DNA of 64,000 nt from Paracoccus hibiscisoli (GCF_005048265.1 NZ_SUNH01000001.1:16320-80319); one strand, 5' to 3'; numbered from the stretch's first letter, positions 26,204-35,531 are shown. Numbers and translations: made by a program. The notes: a model not told the origin generated them from the sequence alone.

Positions 26204-27009
26204 GAGTCCTCGCGTAGGCGGCGGAAATCGGGGGGGCGCTTGGCCAGAAAGGCGGTGATGCCCTCGGCCGCCTCGCGCGAGGCCAGCGCCGTGGCCATCG
26301 CGTCGCGTTCGGCGGTCAGCTGCGCCTCCAGCAGGGCGGCGCGGGCGCCGGTCAGCAGATGCTTGATCGCGGCCTGTGCCTCGGCGGGGCCTGCGGCCAG
26401 GTGGTCGGCCAGGGCCATGGCGGCCATGATCGCCTCTCCGGGGTCGGTCAGCTCATGGATCAGGCCCAGGGCGTGCAGCCGTTCGGCGCCCACGGGCTGG
26501 CCGGTCAGAGCCATGGACGCGGCCATCTGCGGCGGCAGGCAGGCGGTCAGCGCCGCCGTCAGCCCGCCATCGGGCACCAGCCCGGCATTCACATAGGCCG
26601 CCGTAAAGCGCGCGTCGCGGGCCGAGACGATCATGTCGCAGGCCAGGGCCAGCGACAGGCCCGCGCCGGCGGCACCCCCCTCGACCACGGCGATGACCGG
26701 GCGGGGGCAGGCCACGACCGCGCGGATCAGGTCGTTCAGCGCGTCGATGCGGGCGCGGCGCTGATCCTCGGGCATCTGCTGGGCCTTGATCAGCATGGTC
26801 AGATCGCCGCCCGCGCAGAAGAAATCGCCCTCGCCCATGATCAGCACGGCGCCGATGCGGGGGTTGTCGGTGGCCAGCTCCAGCGCGTGGTGCAGGCCCT
26901 TGTAGAAATCGGGCGTCAGCGCGTTGCGGCGGGCGGCGTTGCGGTTTTCCACGACCAGGCGGTCGCCCAGGTCGCTGATTTCGCAATGCGGATTGGTGAG
27001 GTCGGTCAT
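26200..27009 (-). CDS. Crotonase-fold enzyme, PaaG/isomerase-like
   Basis: A 269-aa enoyl-CoA hydratase/isomerase superfamily member. The oxyanion-hole stretches FFCAGGDL and GGAAGAGLSLALACD are present. The second catalytic glutamate of true hydratases is absent: the segment reads AAYVNAGLVPDGGL, close to the LVPDSGG of PaaG-type isomerases. It is therefore more likely an isomerase of double-bond or epoxide type than a hydratase. It sits between the thioesterase and the CoA ligase, with four-base overlaps (ATGA) at both ends, and may prepare unusual intermediates for beta-oxidation. Confidence 0.8.
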   Translation of the reverse strand: MTDLTNPHCEISDLGDRLVVENRNAARRNALTPDFYKGLHHALELATDNPRIGAVLIMGEGDFFCAGGDLTMLIKAQQMPEDQRRARIDALNDLIRAVVACPRPVIAVVEGGAAGAGLSLALACDMIVSARDARFTAAYVNAGLVPDGGLTAALTACLPPQMAASMALTGQPVGAERLHALGLIHELTDPGEAIMAAMALADHLAAGPAEAQAAIKHLLTGARAALLEAQLTAERDAMATALASREAAEGITAFLAKRPPDFRRLREDS

Positions 27010-27404
27010 GGGGCGGCCCTTGTCTTGCGGAAGACGCCGGTCGCGGTCGCGATCAGCGTGCCGTCCTCATGCCGCAAGGCGCCCTCGATGAACAGGGTCG
27101 CGCGCCCGCCGCCGGTGACGCGGCCGGTGGCGGTGACGCGCCCCGGATGGCCTGGCGCCAGATAGTTCACCGTCAGCGCCAGCGTGGTGAAGGGATGCCG
27201 GCCCGTGGCATCGACCGTCAGGCTACCGGTGGCGCCCATCGCGCTGTCCAGAAGGGTCGCGGCCAGCCCGCCATGCAGGATGCCCTGCCGGTTCAGGTGG
27301 CGGTCGTCCAGATCCAGCCAGCAGACCGCCCCCGCCCTGTCGCCCACGTCCAGGACATAGCCGATCAGGGACTGGGTGCCGGTTTCCCCGTGGATCAGGG
27401 TCAT
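27006..27404 (-). CDS. PaaI-type hotdog-fold thioesterase
   Basis: A 132-aa hotdog thioesterase. The catalytic helix region is LNRQGILHGGLAATLLDSAMG, with the HGG motif, followed by TTLALTVNYLAPGHPGRVTATGRV. Such enzymes release dead-end or stalled acyl-CoAs to free CoA during aromatic or fatty acid catabolism. The ATG at 27404 overlaps the stop of the upstream acyl-CoA dehydrogenase (ATGA), and its own stop overlaps the crotonase start, so translation is coupled through this part of the operon. Confidence 0.88.
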   Translation of the reverse strand: MTLIHGETGTQSLIGYVLDVGDRAGAVCWLDLDDRHLNRQGILHGGLAATLLDSAMGATGSLTVDATGRHPFTTLALTVNYLAPGHPGRVTATGRVTGGGRATLFIEGALRHEDGTLIATATGVFRKTRAAP

Positions 27405-28399
27405 GCGAAGGCGGGCTCGCCGCGCGCGAACCGCTCCAGGTGGAAATCCGCGTCGCCCATCGCGGTGTCGGCGGCCAGCAGGCGGCGGATCATGCCGCCA
27501 AGCGCATATTCCTCGGTCATGCCGATGCCGCCATGCAGCTGAACCGATTCCTCGGCGACCAGTCGTGCGGTGCGGCCCACGGTGACCTTGCAGGCCTGCA
27601 GGTGGCGGTCGCGCAGCGCCGGTTCCGCGTCCAGATGCGCCGCCAGGTTGGTCACGGCAGAGCGCGCCTGCTCGACCTCGACCGCCAGATCGGCGGCGCG
27701 ATGGGCCAGTGCCTGGAATGCGATCAACGGCTGGCCGAACTGCTTGCGCTGTTTCAGATAGTCCAGCGTCAGGTCCACCGCCGCCGTGATGCCGCCCAGG
27801 GCATAGGCCGCATGGGCCAGCACCCCCCGCGCCAGCGCGCCGTCGAAATCGGACAGCGCCCCAAGGCGGGTGGCGGGCGTGGCCTCCAGGATCAGGTCCG
27901 CGCCGCGCTGATCGTCCAGCAGCGGATAGGGCCGGATGGTCAGGCCAGCCGCGTCCGAGGCCACTGCCCATAGCGCATCGGCGGTGGTGACGAGGATGGT
28001 GTCCGCGGCCTCGGCCCCCGCCACCATCGTCTTGCGCCCGGTCAGGCAGTCGCCATCGGCGGCAATCGCCACGCCGCGATCATAGCGGGTGCCCGGCTCG
28101 GCATCGGCAAAGGCCAGCGCCGCGCCCTCATCGGCGGGCCGACCGGCGGCGGACAGGGCGGCGGCGGCGATCATCGCGCCGATCAGCGGCAGGGACGCCC
28201 CGGCGCGGCCCAGTTCCTCAAAGACCAGCGCCACGGCGGCGCCCGATCCGTCGAACCCGCCCTCGGCCTCGGTCAGCAGGGCCTGGGGCACGCCCAGTTC
28301 GGTCAGGGCCGGCATCAGGTCGTCGCCGGCATGGCGGCCCAGCACGCCGCGCAGGCTGTCCTGCAGCATGCGCAGATCGTCGGAAAGCTGAAAGTTCAT
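27401..28399 (-). CDS. Acyl-CoA dehydrogenase, PimD-like small subunit
   Basis: A 332-aa acyl-CoA dehydrogenase-fold protein shorter than the usual 380. It starts MNFQLSDDLRMLQDSLRG and keeps the C-terminal QLHGGIGMTEEY, but the FAD-contacting GGxNEIQ element found in its neighbour is missing at the end. This division of features is typical of heteromeric enzymes such as pimeloyl-CoA dehydrogenase (PimC/PimD) and the steroid FadE pairs. It most likely forms a complex with the 393-aa protein encoded 5 bases upstream. Confidence 0.8.
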   Translation of the reverse strand: MNFQLSDDLRMLQDSLRGVLGRHAGDDLMPALTELGVPQALLTEAEGGFDGSGAAVALVFEELGRAGASLPLIGAMIAAAALSAAGRPADEGAALAFADAEPGTRYDRGVAIAADGDCLTGRKTMVAGAEAADTILVTTADALWAVASDAAGLTIRPYPLLDDQRGADLILEATPATRLGALSDFDGALARGVLAHAAYALGGITAAVDLTLDYLKQRKQFGQPLIAFQALAHRAADLAVEVEQARSAVTNLAAHLDAEPALRDRHLQACKVTVGRTARLVAEESVQLHGGIGMTEEYALGGMIRRLLAADTAMGDADFHLERFARGEPAFA

Positions 28400-28403
28400 G
28401 GGC

Positions 28404-29585
28404 TTATCCTTTCGCCAGCGCGCCAGAGATGATGCTGCGCTGGATCTCGTTCGAGCCGCCATAGATCGACAGCTTGCGGTTGTTCAGCCAGGTGGCAGAG
28501 GCGGCCAGCGCGCCGTCCGCGCCGTCCGGGCCTTCATTGCCCTCCAGCGTCAGGGCCATCGCCTGGCCGCCATAGGCGCGGCGCGTCAGGGCATCCAGGC
28601 GCTGGCGGATCTGGGTTCCCTTGATTTTCAGCATGCTGCTCTCGATGCCGGGGGCCTGGCCTTGGGCGGCCGCCGACAGCATGCGCAGGTTGGTGGTGGA
28701 CATGGCCATCAGCTCGATCTCGACGCCCGCCATCTCGGCGGCGAACAGCGGGTCGTCGGACAGCGGCTGGCCGCGATGGCGCTGCGATTTCGCGACGCGT
28801 TTGAGGTTGTCCAGCGCGGCGGTGGCAAAGCCCACGCCCGCGATGTTGGTGCGCTCATGCGTCAGCAGGTATTTCGCATAGGTCCAGCCGTCGTTTTCGG
28901 TGCCCACCAGATTGGCGACCGGCACGCGGACATTGTCGAACCAGACCTCGTTCACCTCGGCCGTGCCGTCCAGCAGCACGATGGGGCGCACGGTGACGCC
29001 CGGCGTGGTCATGTCGATCAGCAGAAAGCTGATGCCTTCCTGTTTCTTGCCGGTGGCATTGGTGCGCACCAGGCAGAAGATCATGTTGGCGTGCTGACCA
29101 AGCGTGGTCCAGGTCTTTTGCCCGTTGACGACATAGTGGTCGCCATCGCGCTTGGCCTCGCAGCGCAGGCCCGCCAGATCGGACCCGGCGCCGGGTTCGG
29201 AATAGCCCTGGCACCACCAGTCGTCACCGTTCAGGATGCGCGGCAGCCAATAGTCCTGCTGTTCCTTCCACCCGAATTTCTGCAGGACCGGTCCCAGCAT
29301 GGCGATGCCGAAGGGCACGATGCGCGGCGCGTGCGCGCGGGCCGATTCCTCCTCGAAAATGTGGCGCTGGATGGCGGTCCAGCCCGCGCCGCCGAATTCC
29401 TTGGGCCAGTTCCCGGCCAGCCAGCCGCGCGATTGCAGCTTGGCGTGCCAGCCCTCCATCTCGGCCTTGGTCAGGTCGTGATGCAGGCGCACCTTGCGCG
29501 CCAGCGCCGGATCCAGCTCGGCCTTGAGAAAGGCGCGGATATCGTCGCGGAACGCGATCTCGTCAGCGGTAAAGCTCATGTCCAT
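28404..29585 (-). CDS. Acyl-CoA dehydrogenase, PimC-like large subunit
   Basis: A 393-aa acyl-CoA dehydrogenase. Strong resemblance to the large subunit of pimeloyl-CoA dehydrogenase is seen in DDWWCQGYSEPGAGSDLAGL, NGQKTWTTLGQHANMIFCLVRT and LLDGTAEVNEVWFDNVRVP; the FAD-binding end is SIYGGSNEIQRSII. It would introduce the alpha-beta double bond into an acyl-CoA, passing electrons to ETF. ATG at 29585 shares a base with the thiolase stop (TGATG). Assignment to a dicarboxyl-CoA substrate follows from family resemblance and operon order, not from seen binding residues. Confidence 0.85.
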   Translation of the reverse strand: MDMSFTADEIAFRDDIRAFLKAELDPALARKVRLHHDLTKAEMEGWHAKLQSRGWLAGNWPKEFGGAGWTAIQRHIFEEESARAHAPRIVPFGIAMLGPVLQKFGWKEQQDYWLPRILNGDDWWCQGYSEPGAGSDLAGLRCEAKRDGDHYVVNGQKTWTTLGQHANMIFCLVRTNATGKKQEGISFLLIDMTTPGVTVRPIVLLDGTAEVNEVWFDNVRVPVANLVGTENDGWTYAKYLLTHERTNIAGVGFATAALDNLKRVAKSQRHRGQPLSDDPLFAAEMAGVEIELMAMSTTNLRMLSAAAQGQAPGIESSMLKIKGTQIRQRLDALTRRAYGGQAMALTLEGNEGPDGADGALAASATWLNNRKLSIYGGSNEIQRSIISGALAKG

Positions 29586-30760
29586 CAGAAGATCTCCAGA
29601 AGTCCGGCGGCACCTTGGCCGCCCCCCACACACATGGTGACGACGCCCCATTTGGCACCCCGCCTGCGACCTTCACGCAGCAGATGGCCCGCCGTGCGCG
29701 CGCCCGTCATGCCGAAGGGGTGCCCGATCGAGATCGCGCCGCCATTGACGTTGTATTTCGCCGGATCGATGCCAAGCGTGTCGCGGCAATACAGACACTG
29801 GCTGGCGAAGGCCTCGTTCAGCTCCCACAGGTCGATATCGTCCACCGACAGCCCGTGGCGCTCCAGCAGGCGCGGCACGGCAAAGACCGGGCCGATGCCC
29901 ATCTCGTCGGGCGCGCAGCCCGCGACAGCAAAGCCGCGAAAGGCGCCAAGCGGCTCCAGGTTCAGCGATGCGGCAAGACCCGCCTCCATCACCAGCAGCG
30001 CCGCAGCGCCATCGGACAGTTGGGACGCGTTGCCCGCGGTCACGAACTGGTCTGCTCCGCGCACCGGCTCCAGCTTCGCCAGCGCCTCCCGCGTGGTGCC
30101 GGGGCGGTTGCCCTCGTCGGCGGTGATGGTCACGTCGCGGTCGCGGGTTTCGCCGGTTGCCTTGTCGGTGACGGACATGGTGACGGACATCGGAATGATC
30201 TCGTCGTCGAAGACCCCGGCGGCCTGGGCGGCGGCGGTGCGGGCCTGGGATTCGACGGCATAGGCGTCCTGCGCCGCGCGGCTGACGCCGTAGCGGGCGG
30301 CCACGATGTCGGCGGTCTGGATCATGGTCATGTAGAGGTCGGGGCGCATCGCCTCGATCCAGGCCTCGCGCGAATGGCGAACCGGAGGTTGCACCATGGA
30401 AATGCTCTCCACCCCGCCGACCAGCACGGCGCGCGCGCCCTCATGGGCGACCATCTGCGCGCCCTGCGCCAGCGCCTGCAGGCCCGATGCGCAGAAGCGG
30501 TTGACCGTGGCGCCGGCGATGCTGTCGGGCAGGCCCGCGCGGATCACCGCCTGGCGGGCGATGTTGCCGCCCGTGACGTATTCCGGATAGCCGCAGCCCC
30601 AGAGGCTGTCCTCGATCAGGGCGGGGTCGATGCCCGCGCGTTCGACCACGGCGCGGGCCACGGCCCCGGCCAGCACGGCCCCGTGGGTCTGGTTGAAGAC
30701 GCCGCGTTTCGCGCGACCGATGGCGGTGCGGGCGGTGGACACGATGACGGGGTGTTTCAT
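29585..30760 (-). CDS. Acetyl-CoA acyltransferase (thiolase)
   Basis: A 391-aa thiolase catalysing CoA-dependent cleavage of 3-oxoacyl-CoA to acetyl-CoA plus a shortened acyl-CoA. The nucleophilic cysteine is in NRFCASGLQ (Cys90), the histidine in GHPFGMTGAR, and the second cysteine in CVGGGQGAAGL. The start ATG at 30760 overlaps the stop of the bifunctional hydratase/dehydrogenase gene by four bases. In the pim operon PimB occupies the matching role. Degradative direction is inferred from the surrounding genes. Confidence 0.93.
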   Translation of the reverse strand: MKHPVIVSTARTAIGRAKRGVFNQTHGAVLAGAVARAVVERAGIDPALIEDSLWGCGYPEYVTGGNIARQAVIRAGLPDSIAGATVNRFCASGLQALAQGAQMVAHEGARAVLVGGVESISMVQPPVRHSREAWIEAMRPDLYMTMIQTADIVAARYGVSRAAQDAYAVESQARTAAAQAAGVFDDEIIPMSVTMSVTDKATGETRDRDVTITADEGNRPGTTREALAKLEPVRGADQFVTAGNASQLSDGAAALLVMEAGLAASLNLEPLGAFRGFAVAGCAPDEMGIGPVFAVPRLLERHGLSVDDIDLWELNEAFASQCLYCRDTLGIDPAKYNVNGGAISIGHPFGMTGARTAGHLLREGRRRGAKWGVVTMCVGGGQGAAGLLEIF

Positions 30761-32841
30761 GACTGCGGTTCCTTGTTCAGGTCGGCAAACCGGCGGCCGG
30801 TGGCCACCAGATCGACCAGCAGCGGCGCAGGCCGCCAGAAATGGTCATCCGTTTCGGCAAAGTGGCGGATGTCGGCCAGGATGCGGTCCAGGCCATGGGC
30901 GTCGGCCCAATGCATCGGCCCGCCGCGCCAGCGCGGAAAGCCATAGCCGTTCAGCATCACCACATCGACATCCAGCGGCCGGGCGGCGGTGCCGTCGGCC
31001 ACCACGCGGGCGGCCTCGTTCACCAGGGCGGCCATGGTGCGGGCCACGATCTCGGCGTCCGTGAAATCGCGGGGCGTCAGGCCCAGTTCGGCGCGCACGG
31101 CCACCAGCAGCGCGGGCAGATCGGGGTTCGGCACCGGGGGCTTGGCGGCGTAATCGTAATAGCCGCGCCCGGATTTGCGGCCCAGATGGCCCTGTTCGTA
31201 CAGGCGGTCGGCAAAGACCGGCACGCGGTCGCGCGGATGGCGGTCGGCGGCCTTGCGCTGACGGGTCATGTAACCGATGTCCAGCCCGGCCAGATCGGTC
31301 ACCGCATAGGGGCCCATCGCGAAACCGAAATCGGTCAGCGCGCGGTCCACCGCGATCGGATCGGCCCCGTCCAGCACCATCGCATCCACCGCCGCGCGGT
31401 AATGCGACAGGATGCGGTTGCCGATGAAGCCGTCGCAGACGCCCGCCCGCACCGCGATCTTGCCCAGACGTTTCGCCAGCGCGAATCCGGTGGCCACGGC
31501 GCGGGGGCTGGTCCGGTCGGCCACGACGACCTCCAGCAGGCGCATCACATGCGCCGGAGAGAAGAAATGCAGCCCCAGCACGTCGCCCGGCCGCGCGGTC
31601 GCATCCGCTATGGCGTTCACGTCCAGGTAGGAGGTGTTGGTCGCCAGCACCGCGCCCGGTTTCGCGACCCGGTCCAGTTCGGCAAAGACCTGATGCTTGA
31701 CGTCCATGGATTCGAACACCGCCTCGATCAGCAGATCGGCCTTGGACAGGGCGGCGTAATCGGTGTCGGTGCGGAAAGCGCCCGACAGGATCGTGTCGCG
31801 CCGGTCGGCGGCCAGCTTGCCGCGCGCGACGGCTCCGTCCAGCAGGCCCGCCACGGTGCCGCGCGCCTTGCTCGCGGCGGCATCGTCGCGTTCGATCAGC
31901 GTGACGTCCAGCCCGGCCAGCAGGCAGGCGGTGGCGATGCCCGCGCCCATCAGCCCGCCGCCGACGATGCCCACGCCGTCCAGCGGCGCGGCCTGGGCCT
32001 GGCGCAGTTGCGGCAGGTGGCCGACCGCGCGTTCAGAGAAGAACGCGTGGATCAGGGCGGCGCGCTGCGGGCTGTCCATCAGCGCCAGAAAGCCCGCGCG
32101 TTCCACCGCCATGCCCTGGTCGAAGGGCAGCGCCAACCCTTCGGTCACCACATCGACGGCGATGGTCTGGGCGATCTGACCGGGCAGCTTGCGCGCCAGC
32201 GTGGCCTTGAGCGCATCGGTGGCGGCGGGGTCCGCGTCGGGCGCGGGCAGATCGCCCGTGCGGCGCGGCGGCTGGCCCGCCAGGGTCTCGGCCAGGGCGA
32301 TGGCGTCGGCGGTCAGGTCGCCCGTGGCCAGCGCGTCGATCAGCCCCAGCTCCAGCGCCTGCGCGGCGGGGATCTGGCGGGCGCTGGTGATGATGTCCAG
32401 CGCGGCGGCCAGCCCGGTCAGGCGCGGCAGGCGCTGCGTGCCGCCCGCGCCGGGCAAGAGGCCCAGGGTCACCTCGGGCAGGCCCATGCGGGCGGAGGGG
32501 GCGCTGATGCGGGCGTGGCAGCCCAAAGCCAGCTCCAGCCCGCCGCCCAGGGCGGTGCCGTGGATGGCGGCGACGACGGGTTTCTCCAGCGCTTCGATGG
32601 CGGTGATCACGTCGGGCAGGAAGGGCGCCTGCGGCGGCTTGCCGAATTCCGAGATGTCGGCCCCCGCCACCCAGGTGCGGCCCGCGCAGAAGATGACGGC
32701 GGCCTGCGCCCGGTCGTCGGCGGCAAAGGCCTGGGCGGCCTCCATCAGGCCGGCGCGCACGGCCTGGCCGGTGGCGTTCACCGGCGGGTTGTCGATGGTG
32801 ATCAGGCCGATGCGGCCCTGGCGTGCATAGGTGACGGGCAT
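30757..32841 (-). CDS. Bifunctional enoyl-CoA hydratase / 3-hydroxyacyl-CoA dehydrogenase (PimF/FadB-like)
   Basis: A 694-aa fusion. Residues about 1-190 are a crotonase domain with AGADISEF and GTALGGGLELALG, and LPEVTLGLLPGAGGTQRL keeps the hydratase glutamate. From about 295 comes the NAD-binding domain (VGIVGGGLMGAGIA) with LGLHFFSPAHVMRLLEVV; two dehydrogenase C-terminal domains follow to the end. It performs the hydration and oxidation steps of beta-oxidation. The length and lack of a separate thiolase domain match PimF. Start at 32841 follows the IclR stop by ten bases. Confidence 0.92.
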   Translation of the reverse strand: MPVTYARQGRIGLITIDNPPVNATGQAVRAGLMEAAQAFAADDRAQAAVIFCAGRTWVAGADISEFGKPPQAPFLPDVITAIEALEKPVVAAIHGTALGGGLELALGCHARISAPSARMGLPEVTLGLLPGAGGTQRLPRLTGLAAALDIITSARQIPAAQALELGLIDALATGDLTADAIALAETLAGQPPRRTGDLPAPDADPAATDALKATLARKLPGQIAQTIAVDVVTEGLALPFDQGMAVERAGFLALMDSPQRAALIHAFFSERAVGHLPQLRQAQAAPLDGVGIVGGGLMGAGIATACLLAGLDVTLIERDDAAASKARGTVAGLLDGAVARGKLAADRRDTILSGAFRTDTDYAALSKADLLIEAVFESMDVKHQVFAELDRVAKPGAVLATNTSYLDVNAIADATARPGDVLGLHFFSPAHVMRLLEVVVADRTSPRAVATGFALAKRLGKIAVRAGVCDGFIGNRILSHYRAAVDAMVLDGADPIAVDRALTDFGFAMGPYAVTDLAGLDIGYMTRQRKAADRHPRDRVPVFADRLYEQGHLGRKSGRGYYDYAAKPPVPNPDLPALLVAVRAELGLTPRDFTDAEIVARTMAALVNEAARVVADGTAARPLDVDVVMLNGYGFPRWRGGPMHWADAHGLDRILADIRHFAETDDHFWRPAPLLVDLVATGRRFADLNKEPQS

Positions 32842-32851
32842 GGGAAACCTC

Positions 32852-33694
32852 TCAGTCGTTCGGGCTACCGGACCAGGCGGGGATGCCGTCGGTGCCGACC
32901 AGCCGCTGCAGGCGGGCCACGGTGTCGCGCAGCATCGGGCCGACCTGGGCCTGGATGCGGTCGGCGGGCAGCACATCGTCCAGCGCGCCGCAGGAAAAGG
33001 CCACCGGCCCCGCCAGCCGCGCCGAGCGGAACGGCACCGACACCGCCGAGATGTTGGTGGAATAGCGCAGCCCCTGCGGCACCACCGCAAAGCCCTGCGC
33101 GATCAGCTGGTTGCGGGCCTGCATGCGCAGATCGGCCAGGGGCGTGCCGTCCAGCGGCGCCTCCGGCCCTTCGGCCAGCAGCGCGGCGAATTCGTCCCGC
33201 GTCGAGGCCCCCAGCAGCGCCAGCCCCGAGGATGAGCTGCCGATGGGCAAGCGGTGCCCGACCTCCAGCCAGATCGAGGCCGCGCGCTGTGGCCGCCAGG
33301 TGCGCATCAGGGCGACCTTGTCCCGGTCGCGCACGGCGAACAGGACCAGCGTACCGGTCTGGTCGGCCAGCGCCTGCATCATGTCCTGCGCGGGGTCCAG
33401 AAAGGCCAGCGACGCCGCCGCGACATGGCCCATCGCCAGCAGCGTCGGGCCGGGCCGATAGCGGTCGTTGCGCTGCGGCTGCGTCAGATAGCCCAGGCAG
33501 CCCAGGGTGAAGGTCAGCCGCGACACGGTCGATTTCGGCAGGCCGGTGCGTTCCGCGATCTGGGCATTGGTCAGGCCGTCATCGCCCGCCCGGAACGCGC
33601 GCAGCACGGACAGGCCCCGCGCCAGGGTGGTGGCAAAGTTGCGGTCATCCTCATAGTCGGGGCGCAGGTCGTCGGTTTGCAGATCCGGGGTCAT
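32852..33694 (-). CDS. IclR family transcriptional regulator
   Basis: A 280-aa regulator placed inside the operon. Residues about 20-85 form the winged helix-turn-helix (LARGLSVLRAFRAGDDGLTNAQIAERTGLPKSTVSRL); the rest is the IclR effector domain with a GHRLPIGSSSSGLALL loop and a C-terminal ISAVSVPFRSARLAGPVAFSC. IclR proteins often control aromatic and dicarboxylic acid catabolism. Lying between the transporter and the beta-oxidation genes and overlapping the dctM stop by one base, it most likely controls this operon in response to the imported acid or its CoA ester. Confidence 0.9.
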   Translation of the reverse strand: MTPDLQTDDLRPDYEDDRNFATTLARGLSVLRAFRAGDDGLTNAQIAERTGLPKSTVSRLTFTLGCLGYLTQPQRNDRYRPGPTLLAMGHVAAASLAFLDPAQDMMQALADQTGTLVLFAVRDRDKVALMRTWRPQRAASIWLEVGHRLPIGSSSSGLALLGASTRDEFAALLAEGPEAPLDGTPLADLRMQARNQLIAQGFAVVPQGLRYSTNISAVSVPFRSARLAGPVAFSCGALDDVLPADRIQAQVGPMLRDTVARLQRLVGTDGIPAWSGSPND

Positions 33695-35022
33695 CACATC
33701 GACCCCGGGATCAGCAGCGAGATGATCGGGAACAGGATCAGCAGCACCAGGACCAGCACGTCGATCACCAGGAACCGGCTGACGCCCGCAAAGATCTTGT
33801 CGATGCCCACGTTCTTGGTCACGTTGCTGACCACGAAGACGTTCAGGCCCACGGGGGGCGTGATCAGCCCGATCTCCAGCAGCTTGACCACGATGACGCC
33901 GAACCAGATCAGGTTCAGGCCATAGCCCTCGACCAGCGGCACCATAAAGGGCAGCGTCAGGACCATGATCCCGATCGGGTCCAGGAACATGCCCAGCACG
34001 ATATAGATCACCACCACGACCAGCATCAGCATGGCAAAGGACAGCTGTGCATCCGACACCATGCCCACGACCGCGCCCGCCATGCCCGTCAGCGCGACGA
34101 AGCTGACAAAGATCTTGGCCGCCCCCGCGATCAGGAAGATCGCCGCCGTCTGGACCAGGCTTTCGCGGATCGCGCGCCACAGGATCTCCAGCGTCAGGCG
34201 GCGTTGGGCGAAACCGATCAGCGTGGTCAGCACGACGCTGACGGCGGCGGCCTCGGTCGCGGTGAAGATGCCGCCATAGATGCCGCCGACGATGACGACG
34301 AACAGCATCAGCGCGGGCCAGGCGGCGATGGCCGCGTCCATGCGGCTGGCGGTGCCCGCCTCGCCCGCAGGGGCCGCCTTGGGGTCGCGGGCGACCCACC
34401 AGGCGATGACCAGCAGCATCCCCGCCAGGGACAGCAAGCCCGGGAGAATGCCCGCCAGGAACAGCTGCGCGATCGAGGTCTCGGTGAAGATGCCATAGAG
34501 GATGAACAGGACCGAGGGCGGGATCAGCGACCCCAGGGTGCCGCCCACCGCCACCGATGACGTGGCCAGGCGCGGATCGTATCCCATGCGCAGCATCTCG
34601 GGGACGCAGATACGGCCCATGGTCGAGGCGCAGGCGATGGACGACCCCGAAATGGCCGAGAACCCGCCGCAGCCCAGCACCGATGCCATCGCCACGCCGC
34701 CCGGCAGCTGCCGCAGCCAGACCGCAGCGGCGTCATAGATGCGCGTGGTGATGCCCGCATAGAAGGCGATGTTGCCCAAGGCCACGAACAGCGGCACCAT
34801 CGACAGGTCATAAGAATGCACCAGGTCGAAGAAGTTCGAGAACACGACCGAGCTGGTCGGGTTCAGCGCCCGGTCCGGCGTCCAGCCGCCGGTGCGGGTC
34901 GCATAGACCAGAAAGGTGCCCACGCTGGCCACGCCCGCCAGCGCGAAGGCGATGGGCACGCGCATCGCCAACAGCACCAGAACCGCCACCATGGCGACAA
35001 GGCCGATCGTCATCGGGTCCAT
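33694..35022 (-). CDS. TRAP transporter large permease (DctM type)
   Basis: A 442-aa polytopic membrane protein with about 12-13 hydrophobic segments, the ion-translocating subunit of a tripartite ATP-independent transporter. The opening MDPMTIGLVAMVAVLVLLAMRVPIAFALAG and the internal GGFSAISGSSIACASTMGRI are standard DctM features, as is the later AAAVSVV segment. It is translationally coupled by one-base overlaps to dctQ upstream and iclR downstream. ATG at 35022 fits the family start; the frame is open further upstream but overlaps dctQ. Confidence 0.95.
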   Translation of the reverse strand: MDPMTIGLVAMVAVLVLLAMRVPIAFALAGVASVGTFLVYATRTGGWTPDRALNPTSSVVFSNFFDLVHSYDLSMVPLFVALGNIAFYAGITTRIYDAAAVWLRQLPGGVAMASVLGCGGFSAISGSSIACASTMGRICVPEMLRMGYDPRLATSSVAVGGTLGSLIPPSVLFILYGIFTETSIAQLFLAGILPGLLSLAGMLLVIAWWVARDPKAAPAGEAGTASRMDAAIAAWPALMLFVVIVGGIYGGIFTATEAAAVSVVLTTLIGFAQRRLTLEILWRAIRESLVQTAAIFLIAGAAKIFVSFVALTGMAGAVVGMVSDAQLSFAMLMLVVVVIYIVLGMFLDPIGIMVLTLPFMVPLVEGYGLNLIWFGVIVVKLLEIGLITPPVGLNVFVVSNVTKNVGIDKIFAGVSRFLVIDVLVLVLLILFPIISLLIPGSM

Positions 35023-35528
35023 CAGTTCACCTCGTTTCCGTCGGCATCGTGCAGGATGTCGCCGCGCCGCAATTGCGCCACGTCGCCCACCAGCAGGATC
35101 GCCAGCCGCACCCACATCAGCGCCAGCCCGATCAGGAACAGCGCGATGCCCGGCCAGCGGGGCAGGTTCAGGTCGCCATAATAGAATTCGCCCGACCGCC
35201 AGGCCTGACCGGTGACGCGCCAGGACGCGTAGATCAGCGGGATCAGCGCCAGCAGGCCGATGACATGGCCCAGGACGATCAGCCGCGACCGCATGCGCAC
35301 CGGCATGCGGTCGGACAGGAAGGTGACGGCGACGTGGCTGCGTGCCGCCGTCGCCGCCGCCATGGGCAGGATGATGGCCGCGACCATCAGTTCACGCACC
35401 AGGATGATCGCGTCGGGCACGCTGGACCCCAGCACCGCGCGCATCACGACATTGGCGAAGATCACCACGCCAAGCGCGATCAGCGCCAGCACGGAAAGGT
35501 CCAGCAGCGTCCGCTCGATCAGGCGCAT
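35022..35528 (-). CDS. TRAP transporter small permease (DctQ type)
   Basis: A 168-aa membrane protein with four hydrophobic helices (about 10-30, 48-66, 90-110, 132-155). The pattern FANVVMRAVLGSSVPDAIILVRELMVAAIILPMA is that of DctQ, which supports the large permease in TRAP transporters. It is followed directly by dctM (TGATG overlap) and preceded by dctP after three bases. No sign of truncation. Confidence 0.92.
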   Translation of the reverse strand: MRLIERTLLDLSVLALIALGVVIFANVVMRAVLGSSVPDAIILVRELMVAAIILPMAAATAARSHVAVTFLSDRMPVRMRSRLIVLGHVIGLLALIPLIYASWRVTGQAWRSGEFYYGDLNLPRWPGIALFLIGLALMWVRLAILLVGDVAQLRRGDILHDADGNEVN

Positions 35529-35531
35529 GGG

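Noticed and set aside
30841..33510. An 889-codon open frame on the plus strand opposite the hydratase/dehydrogenase fusion and IclR genes
   Set aside because: Long antisense frames mirror codon bias of real genes on the other strand; no motif or ribosome site supports it.
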